A stretch of DNA of 64,000 nucleotides from Prorocentrum cordatum (Eukaryota; Sar; Dinophyceae; Prorocentrales; Prorocentraceae): NCBI GenBank assembly GCA_963575745.1, contig CAUYUJ010001454.1, forward strand, positions 33,501 to 97,500, read 5' to 3'. This document shows, one piece after another, positions 23,258 through 30,233 of this stretch. The notes beneath the pieces are model-generated. The model saw nothing but the letters and a program-made list of their open reading frames with translations, was not told the DNA's origin and did no database searches. Within the stretch, counting starts at the first letter, position 1, and each line of letters begins with the position of its first letter. Made by a program: the position numbers and the translations under genes.

Positions 23258-23699
23258 CCGGCGGTGACCAGGTTGCTGCTGTCCCTCCTCGGGGATCTCA
23301 GCGGTGGCCTGGCCCGTCGGGGGCTTCCTCAAGCCTGTCTCCTCAGGCTGCCCCCTGGGCGGCCGTGTGCGCGCGGGCGGGCCGTGCAATAATTTCGGGT
23401 ACTTCGTCGGCTGCGACGACCTTCTCTCCTTGGGCTTACAGATGATAGGTGCTGGAGGCCAGCTTTGTTTGGCATCAGAAGTGGGACTGACTTCAACGCA
23501 TAGGCCGCTGTCGTCGCTTTGTACTTGTTTGTGCTGCCTGCTTGCGCTTTCTCCATTATTGCTCTTGCACGCGTGTGTATTCTTTGACATTGAGGTACTT
23601 TGACAGTTCTGTGACATTGGAGTATCTTGAGATTGAGGTTCTCTGCATTGTATCGGCGTGCCTGTTTTCATTCTTTCTTTCTTTGAATCGTATCGATCA

Positions 23700-23832
23700 G
23701 AATTCAAGATACTTGAGTGCGTTATCAGACACTCAGTTATGCAGGTGATTCAAGATACTGAGTGCGTTATCAGACATTCAGTTATCCGAGAGTTACTTCT
23801 TGAGTGCGTTATCAGACATTCAGTTATCACAC
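23700..23832 (+). repeat. Short tandem repeat, GAGTGCGTTATCAGACAYTC
   Basis: Three units of roughly 50-58 bp share TTGAGTGCGTTATCAGACA followed by TTCAGTTAT. They lie inside the 1.24-kb insertion. No function is visible. Confidence 0.8.
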
Positions 23833-24089
23833 ATTTGACGTGAGCATACGACTCTTGTCTTACCGCGGGTTGTTACGAAATATTTCGGACCTTGTGTTTG
23901 CGTTGACTCTTGCCATGCTGTGTGTGTGTCGGACATGCGCGCATGTTGGTATAAGAGCTCCGCGTGATCTTCACTTTGTTCGGAATAAGAGTTTTGCATT
24001 TGCCCACTCCCGCTCAAAGAGTGGTGGGTGTCTTGCCTGACTCTGTGCACAGTCGACCGCAAATTCGTTGTGTTTCACGTGCATGGTCT

Positions 24090-24320
24090 TTCAGTGGTGC
24101 TGAGACGGTAATCGCTATAAGTGGTTACTGCATGGTCTCGCATTACTTTGAAGTGTACTCGTCATTTTAGTTGTTAGTTTTGTGTTTGTCTCAGTGGTGT
24201 TGAGACGGTAATCGCTGTATAAACCATTGGTTACTGTATGGTCTCGCACTTCTTCTATTCTCAGTGGTGCTGAGACGGTAATCGCTATATGTGGTTACTG
24301 CATGGTCTCGCATTGCTTTT
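24090..24320 (+). repeat. Three-copy hairpin repeat, CTCAGTGGTGCTGAG unit
   Basis: Three units of about 75-95 bp each contain CTCAG-TGGTG-CTGAG (a 5-bp stem). This is followed by GAGACGGTAATCGC...TTACTG(C/T)ATGGTCTC, whose GAGAC/GTCTC and GGTAA/TTAC arms can also pair. They lie inside the 1.24-kb insertion. The paired arms suggest a structured transcript region, but this is inference. Confidence 0.75.
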
Positions 24321-24543
24321 ACTCCCTCTTTATATTTTAGTTGTATTCTCGTGTATTGGCAGTCTTGTGCATATCTGTACAGCTTCGCTGTTTGATGCAC
24401 CTCTGCTTCAATCTTTGCAGCTTCGCTGTCTTCCTGTACAGCTTCGCTGTTTAGGTTCTTTGTGTTTAGGCCTGCTCCCGTGGGAGCTCGAACCGGCCTT
24501 CGCAAAAGACGGAAAAAAGACCAGGTTTACGGTTCACCGCCGG

Positions 24544-24786
24544 CGCCAGTTCCGGGGTGCTGGAGAGCTAGCTGGCGAGAAAAATCTCGGCGGACCTTTT
24601 GGTGACTTTTGGTCGGTTGAAAATTTTGTTCTCGAAATTCAACCATTCGTTTGAGCTCTAGTATTTTTTCTCATCGTACTCGATCTTATTCCCGCTCGCC
24701 GTCTTGATCTCAGCTCGATCGGGTATCTCTTACTGCCAAGAAGCACACAGGCGGGATCGGCTGTTTCGAGTCATCTTGACAGACGA
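24544..24786 (+). repeat. Leader module and start of an S177 monomer
   Basis: This is a copy of the 235-bp leader module followed by the first bases of a satellite monomer (CATCTTGACAGACGATGTCGGTT). It is cut by the next LINE. Confidence 0.8.
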
Positions 24787-24791
24787 TGTCG

Positions 24792-24850
24792 GTTCGAGAC
24801 GTCAGGGTTCGAGACGTCAGGGTTCGAGACGTCAGGGTTCGACGTCGAAC
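24792..24850 (+). repeat. 15-bp tandem repeat and 14-bp palindrome at the LINE 5' end
   Basis: Three exact copies of GTTCGAGACGTCAGG (24792-24836) are followed by the perfect palindrome GTTCGACGTCGAAC (24837-24850). The position at the 5' end of element 3 suggests promoter monomers, as in other LINEs with repeated 5' regions. No promoter activity can be shown from sequence. Confidence 0.85.
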
Positions 24851-25001
24851 AGGGCCCACGTCAGGGCGCACGCACAGGCTTGCCTCAAGCCCCCCTCTCG
24901 TGCGGTGCGTGTTTGACGTATCGCGGGGGCTGTGTTCACATTGAATCCTCGCTCTCGTCTTTGATATCAAGATATCGTGGGGATCGCAGGAAGATCAGGA
25001 T

Positions 25002-26498
25002 TTGTCTGGATTTTACAAAAGACCACTGTGGGCGGTTGGATTGAAAACGGACTCGCAGGGAGCATATATTATACCGTCAGAAGACGATCAGAGTGAATAT
25101 TTCACGTCAGCTGACTTTGGTGTGGATTGTGACCCACATCCGTGTGATTGGCTGAAAGACACATCAGCTACTGTGCCGCGATTAACGACGCAGGAGAAGA
25201 GGGAAGATCAGATAGCACTTGAGTTGGAAATTTCTCCACCAGAGGCATTTGTTCAGCAGGAGGCGTACGATTTCAAGAAGATTGGGCAATCAGATAGATA
25301 TCAGGCTGCACTTCACACATTGCGTACAGTCAAAGAGAGGAATAAACGACGTCCGTCAGCAATCATGGCGGATGACAAAGCAGAAGATAGCAAAATGGGA
25401 GGGAATGCGAGTAGTGAATGGTTGAGAGAGGTGAGGGCGAAAGGGGGGGGCAAAGGTTCCAGTGCTTCGAGTGGTCTGGCCGCGGCTTCCAGTGCTGCTG
25501 TCCAGGCGCCTCATTTAGCTACAGCCCGAGTCCCCAATGCTACGAGTGGTCTGGCCGTGGCCCAAAGTGCTGCTGTCCAGGCGCCTCAACCAGCTACAAT
25601 GACGCCCGAGGAAATGTTCAGACAGATTTTGAAAGGCCAGAGTGAAGTAACTGCGACGGTTAGTGAGTTCAAAACATCGGTTGCAGCTGATTTACATGTC
25701 ATGGAGGAGAAGATTGATAGAACAACGTCAGATGTCAAAACGTTATCGGAGCAAATGAAACAGGCCCAAGCTGACATTCAGAATCTGAAAAATGGAGACG
25801 CTCAATCTTGCGCAAGCGGTTCGACTAGATACGGATCAGGTGACGCGGGCAGTGGTGCAGGGCATAATTCGAACTGGGTACCATCATATATTGAGTTCAA
25901 AGGATGGATATCACGTGAGGGTTGGAAGAATAGAGAGATAAAACAAAGGGAGGCCATGAAACAACAGGTGCTGACCGACAACATAACGAAATTATTGGGA
26001 TTGGCATCGCTGGACGCAACACATAATGCTGCTTTTGATCATGCGAGAACTGCGGGGGAGAATACTGGCAGGTACTGGCCATACACACGAGGGCGGATCT
26101 ATTTCAAAAAGGGGACGGCAGTGGATATCATATGGCAGGTTCGGAATTGTTTCGACAGCGAATACAAGAAGGGAAACACTGACCTCCCACCGAATGTAAA
26201 GTTTCATGTAGAATGCGCGCCATGGAGAACACCCCATGTCCAACAGGTTGGTAAGTTCCAGAGTTGCTTTGCGGAAGTGAAGAAAACGACGGGGACAATG
26301 TGCAAGGGGGAGCCAGGGCCGCCAAAATCATACATATGGTTTACACAAAACCCACAGGCAGATCCAGACACAAGAGTACTGATTGCTGAGTGGGGTGTAC
26401 ACAGCGGGTGGGCGCTACACACTAATAATCTGAGGAGGGTGGAGCCTGAGGTAGATCAAGAGGGGTTACTCACGAAGCTCAGACAGACGAACAATTGA
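25002..26498 (+). CDS. LINE ORF1 protein (element 3)
   Basis: The frame is open from about 24945 to the TGA at 26496-26498. No ATG occurs until 25365 (ATCATGGCGG, a good eukaryotic context), so the protein is either 377 aa or begins upstream by another route. A Ser/Ala-rich repeat (two GLAxAxSAAVQAPxxAT units at about residues 157-198) is followed by a predicted coiled coil (about 210-270; heptad-like LKGQSEV... through MKQAQADIQNLKNG). A C-terminal domain runs from SYIEFKGW to the end. It shares the SY(V/I)E(L/F)GW and APW motifs with ORF1 at 14425-16037. A role as RNA chaperone in the retrotransposition particle is inferred from position. I cannot assign a named fold. Confidence 0.75.
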   Translation: MSGFYKRPLWAVGLKTDSQGAYIIPSEDDQSEYFTSADFGVDCDPHPCDWLKDTSATVPRLTTQEKREDQIALELEISPPEAFVQQEAYDFKKIGQSDRYQAALHTLRTVKERNKRRPSAIMADDKAEDSKMGGNASSEWLREVRAKGGGKGSSASSGLAAASSAAVQAPHLATARVPNATSGLAVAQSAAVQAPQPATMTPEEMFRQILKGQSEVTATVSEFKTSVAADLHVMEEKIDRTTSDVKTLSEQMKQAQADIQNLKNGDAQSCASGSTRYGSGDAGSGAGHNSNWVPSYIEFKGWISREGWKNREIKQREAMKQQVLTDNITKLLGLASLDATHNAAFDHARTAGENTGRYWPYTRGRIYFKKGTAVDIIWQVRNCFDSEYKKGNTDLPPNVKFHVECAPWRTPHVQQVGKFQSCFAEVKKTTGTMCKGEPGPPKSYIWFTQNPQADPDTRVLIAEWGVHSGWALHTNNLRRVEPEVDQEGLLTKLRQTNN

Positions 26499-26504
26499 CG
26501 GTGC
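26496..26504 (+). promoter_or_regulatory. ORF1/ORF2 junction, UGA-CGG-UGC in frame (element 3)
   Basis: ORF1 ends in TGA at 26496-26498 and the next codons CGG TGC continue in frame into ORF2 without another stop. ORF2 has no ATG before its catalytic Asn codon; the first ATG is 26547. The same TGA CGG TGC occurs at 16035 in element 2. Readthrough producing an ORF1-ORF2 fusion fits the sequence; reinitiation at a non-AUG codon is the alternative. Confidence 0.55.
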
Positions 26505-29500
26505 CAGTCTGCCACTCAGCTCGCGGTGGCAACTTGGAATGTCAACATGAGGAATAGCGAGCTTTTGCCAGCAATGCTGGAGTTTTGTCATTATGATGTG
26601 CTATGCTTGCAGGAGTGTCAGTACATGTCATCGGCAGCATTTGAAGCATGTGGGTGGCAGGTGCGTTTTAGTGTGTGCCGACGAGCTGCTGTGGCCTTCA
26701 GGGGCCCATGGGCGGCGACTATTTCGGACAGTAAGTGCGGTGAGAGGTTTGCTGTTGTACAATTTGCATCTGTGGTCGTGTCCTCAGTGTACCTACCCAC
26801 AGTGCAGCGGGGAGATGATAGGCTCGATGAATATTGTGACGTTCTAGCTAAGCTGTGTGCATGCATGCAACTATGTAGCGAGCAATACCAGGGGTCCAAA
26901 GTATTGCAGTTTGTGGGGACAGATGCGCAGACGGAGCTGGAACCAAATCTCTTGGGGTTCACGGGAGAAGGATTGGAGGAGGTGTGGATGAGGTCGGAGG
27001 CGAAACATCATGAGGAGAGGAGGGACATGCTCGTGCGCTTTCTGAATCACTGGGGTCTTTGTGCAGCCAACACCTACGGCGTGCGACAAGTGACGCACAG
27101 GCCGTGGAGTACCAGCAGCTACTCCAGGGTGTTGGACTATGTATTTGTGCCGACACAATTTGCAGGTACCGAGGTGGCTCGGACCAACTGCTCATTTGAA
27201 TGCACGGTGGAATTTGTGGATCCTACACAGGATCGAGCGTCACGCTACAGTGACCATGCGAAGGTAGGTGTGAGGATAAAACATGTGTCGGTGCGCAAGC
27301 CTTTCGTGCGACCCAGGCCCCCGAGCCTCATCAATTGGGCCCCGGAGGATTATGAGTCAGCGAATGTGTTCAGTACACTGGCCGATGTGCAGGTACAACA
27401 ACATATGAACCAACAGGGTGACATAAATATACAAACAGTTGGACAGATGCTTGTGAGTGCTGCGACGATGTGTAGGCATACAAAGGGCAGGGCGGATACT
27501 AAACCAATCAAAAAACCTGACCAACTCGTGGACGTTGAAGCGGAGTTAAGGAGGGGTGTCTTCGGTGAGCGTAGGAAACAATTACTGAGACGTCAAAAAA
27601 CACTCCGAAGAAAGTTCAGGCGGGAACAGCTCCTCAAGGACTCCACTGGCCTCAAACATGGACCCCGTAGGTGTATCAAGGAAATGCTGTGTGACGGGAT
27701 ACTGACAGAAAATAAACAAAGATGGGTGGAGGAGCTCAACAAACACGTACAACGGTCATATACATGTGATGGGGAGGGAGGAGCTGCAAAGAGAGAGTTG
27801 CATCGACTACGGACACAGTGGGAGGCAGAGGGCAGAACTACGAACAGGGTCATATCTATGGGTGTGTTGCTGGGGGCTCGAGCCCGATTGAAGGGCGGCA
27901 CCGCAGCGGGCTCTGATGGCCTGGTGGCGGAGATTCTCAAAGCAATACCTTGGAATGCATTGAGATTGATACGACACTCATTTCAAGAAATACATGATCA
28001 GAAAAAGTCGTCACCTGATTCGTGGAGAAAGTTGTGCGTGCAGTTGATTCCAAAAATGAGCATGATCCAAACATTTGGGGAGACTCGTGCAATATCGCTG
28101 TTGAGTGTTATGAGCAAGTGGTACATGGCGTGCCTTCTTATTCTTGTGGAGGAACATGGACATATCAAAAAATTGGCGACATATGGATTCCAGAAGAGTC
28201 ACAAAGTTCATCACATGACGGCCCCTTTGCTGCACATGACACGTCATGCCACTCTCTGGGGAAAAGGCGAGTCGGTACATATGGGAATAATGGATATAAA
28301 GAAAGCGTTTGATCATGTCACTGTCTCGATGGTGATCCGCGCGATGGAACATCTGAGATACCCAACAGATCTGATTATTGCAATTGTGGAGCCTATGATT
28401 GGAAACACAGCAGTTTTTGATTTCCAGGATGTGTGCAGCGAAGAGATCCTGTATAACAAGTCGGTGCGAACTGGAGGGAAAGAAGGCCCAGTACTCTTCA
28501 ATATTGTGTTGGAGGCAATTTGGGCCTCTATTGCTGAATCATGGGAAGCATGTCATTATGGAGTACGATTGGAAGGCGAGGGGACACAACAGGCGCTGGT
28601 CAATCATTACATATGGGCTGACAATGTGGTGCTGCTGGCATCTTCGGCGAATCAGCTGAGGAATATGGTGAGTATGTTGACCGTGGCCCTCAGACGGGCT
28701 GGTATGGACTGGAAGATTGAGAGCCTGGAGTACCTTGTTTTTGGGCTGAGACAAAACCAGGGACCACAATCATTAGTCTGCGAACTGGGAGATGATATTT
28801 GTGCACGGGCTGGAGACCCCAGCCTGCCCTATCAATTACGTGAGGCGGTGGTTTTGCCGAGAAAAAGCGAGTGCGACATACTGGGAGTTAAATTCGTGAC
28901 GAACCCGAGGGATTTCCATGCAGTGCGGCACCGTATTGATGCAGGCAGGCGGTGTTTCTATGCTGATATTAAATTCTATCGATCACGCGCGGTGAGCATG
29001 AGGGAAAAATTCAGACGGTATCAGAGCAGAGTTCAACAGATCATATGCCATGGATGTGTGGGGTGGAGCTGTAATGAACATGTGCTGAACATATTGAGGA
29101 GCTTTGAAGGAAGATGTTTGAACACAATGCGGGGATTACATAGAAAAGAGACGGAAACGTGGGAGGAGTTCAGGGATCGCAGTACCAACAGATCCAGGGA
29201 GATGTTCAAGGAGGGGGGGTTCAAAACGTTGGTGGAGAAAGTTGTGAGGTACAACTTTGAATTCGCCGTGGAGGTATCCCAATATAAGTGCCACATGCCG
29301 TCCACTGTGTATAGCAAATCGTGGCAGCAGACGCTGCGCTCCATGTTGCACGTATCGGGGGAGTGGACGGTGCAGAGGGATGAAATGCTGGCGGCAGTAA
29401 GTCGGACGATGTCGAGAGAGGGAACGAGACGGCTCAGAGGCAGACCACGAATCGTGGCGAGCAGCTGGCATGCACCCTTTGAAAAATGGAGGTCGCTTCT

Positions 29501-30233
29501 GTGGCACGACACGTGCGTTGTACCGACGGATTGGGAGGAGTTTGTGGAACACATATCACAGATACCCAAAGTGGAGGATATGTTTGTGAGGAGGAGTAAG
29601 GAGAGGAGGATGGGAGGGTTTGCGAAGACACCGACAGATGACGAGTTGGCCCGACGTCTTGCAGTTATTAATGAACAGACTACGATATGGGACCCTGGGA
29701 TGGAAGGTATCGCTGTTGAAATGTGCGGGGACAGTAAAACGGTCGTACAATGGTTGAGGGGAGTCTGGGCCTGTGACAACAGTGGGTATGCCAAACGGAT
29801 CGCCAGGATACAAAATATCATGTATGACGTGAGTGAACAACACAACATACGATGCCCGACGTACGGTAGGGATTTCTGGAAACATATCTATAGGGAAGCC
29901 AATGCCTATGCTGATGAGCTGACACACCATGCGAGAGAAGGAAACTGTTACAGAATTTACAAGCACGACTATATCAAACAGAACAGGACAAACATCAAAT
30001 ACATCAGAGGATGCTGGGATGGTGGAGTGAGCAGTGAGGGTGCTGCAGGAGGTCACTGGATCGAAGTTGCTCCAGAGAATGGCCCGTGGACACTCGTGAG
30101 CTCAGAAGCCTACATGTTTGATGTAGGAGCCACCGTGACGGAGGCAGAATTATCTGCTGCCGAGCGCCTGTGCACAGGTGTGGAGCACATTGTTAAAGAA
30201 ATTTCCTCTGCAAAGCGGAGGAGGCGGATTTAA
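26499..30233 (+). CDS. LINE ORF2 polyprotein: APE endonuclease, WADN reverse transcriptase, permuted RNase H
   Basis: The frame is about 1244 codons, numbered here from GTG 26526. APE endonuclease (1-250): TWNVN (N5), LQEC (E30), VYLPT, GTDAQTE in place of the usual GDFN, LDYVFV and YSDHA. Reverse transcriptase (about 450-720): SDGLVAEIL, VQLIPK, MDIKKAFDHV (D590), RTGGKEGPVLFN and IWADN (D699) where most RTs have (F/Y)xDD. A linker with W-rich motifs follows. The C-terminal RNase H is in permuted order: GDSKTVVQWLRG (D1069), HIYREANAYAD (H1120, D1130), WDGGVSSEGAAGGHW (D1165), VTEAELSAAE (E1208). All five catalytic positions of RNase HI are present but start at strand 4. It would nick target DNA, prime reverse transcription and remove the RNA strand. 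The frame is uninterrupted, so it may be active. Confidence 0.9.
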   Translation, partial: RCQSATQLAVATWNVNMRNSELLPAMLEFCHYDVLCLQECQYMSSAAFEACGWQVRFSVCRRAAVAFRGPWAATISDSKCGERFAVVQFASVVVSSVYLPTVQRGDDRLDEYCDVLAKLCACMQLCSEQYQGSKVLQFVGTDAQTELEPNLLGFTGEGLEEVWMRSEAKHHEERRDMLVRFLNHWGLCAANTYGVRQVTHRPWSTSSYSRVLDYVFVPTQFAGTEVARTNCSFECTVEFVDPTQDRASRYSDHAKVGVRIKHVSVRKPFVRPRPPSLINWAPEDYESANVFSTLADVQVQQHMNQQGDINIQTVGQMLVSAATMCRHTKGRADTKPIKKPDQLVDVEAELRRGVFGERRKQLLRRQKTLRRKFRREQLLKDSTGLKHGPRRCIKEMLCDGILTENKQRWVEELNKHVQRSYTCDGEGGAAKRELHRLRTQWEAEGRTTNRVISMGVLLGARARLKGGTAAGSDGLVAEILKAIPWNALRLIRHSFQEIHDQKKSSPDSWRKLCVQLIPKMSMIQTFGETRAISLLSVMSKWYMACLLILVEEHGHIKKLATYGFQKSHKVHHMTAPLLHMTRHATLWGKGESVHMGIMDIKKAFDHVTVSMVIRAMEHLRYPTDLIIAIVEPMIGNTAVFDFQDVCSEEILYNKSVRTGGKEGPVLFNIVLEAIWASIAESWEACHYGVRLEGEGTQQALVNHYIWADNVVLLASSANQLRNMVSMLTVALRRAGMDWKIESLEYLVFGLRQNQGPQSLVCELGDDICARAGDPSLPYQLREAVVLPRKSECDILGVKFVTNPRDFHAVRHRIDAGRRCFYADIKFYRSRAVSMREKFRRYQSRVQQIICHGCVGWSCNEHVLNILRSFEGRCLNTMRGLHRKETETWEEFRDRSTNRSREMFKEGGFKTLVEKVVRYNFEFAVEVSQYKCHMPSTVYSKSWQQTLRSMLHVSGEWTVQRDEMLAAVSRTMSREGTRRLRGRPRIVASSWHAPFEKWRSLLWHDTCVVPTDWEEFVEHISQIPKVEDMFVRRSKERRMGGFAKTPTDDELARRLAVINEQTTIWDPGMEGIAVEMCGDSKTVVQWLRGVWACDNSGYAKRIARIQNIMYDVSEQHNIRCPTYGRDFWKHIYREANAYADELTHHAREGNCYRIYKHDYIKQNRTNIKYIRGCWDGGVSSEGAAGGHWIEVAPENGPWTLVSSEAYMFDVGATVTEAELSAAERLCTGVEHIVKEISSAKRRRRI

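Larger units (their letters stand above)
23275..24518 (+). mobile_element. 1.24-kb non-autonomous retroelement-like insertion in a hairpin
   Basis: It is flanked by 9-bp GACCAGGTT copies at 23266-23274 and 24519-24527, inside the halves CCGGCGGTGA (23258-23267) and TCACCGCCGG (24534-24543) of one hairpin. It ends in a run of six A. No RT, ORF1 or endonuclease sequence is present. The interior carries two sets of tandem repeats (23700-23830 and 24090-24320) and three CAGCTTCGCTG phrases (24378-24455). Target duplication plus A-tail indicate mobilisation by the LINE machinery. Weak ORFs in the GC-rich first 300 bp are not convincing. Confidence 0.8.
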
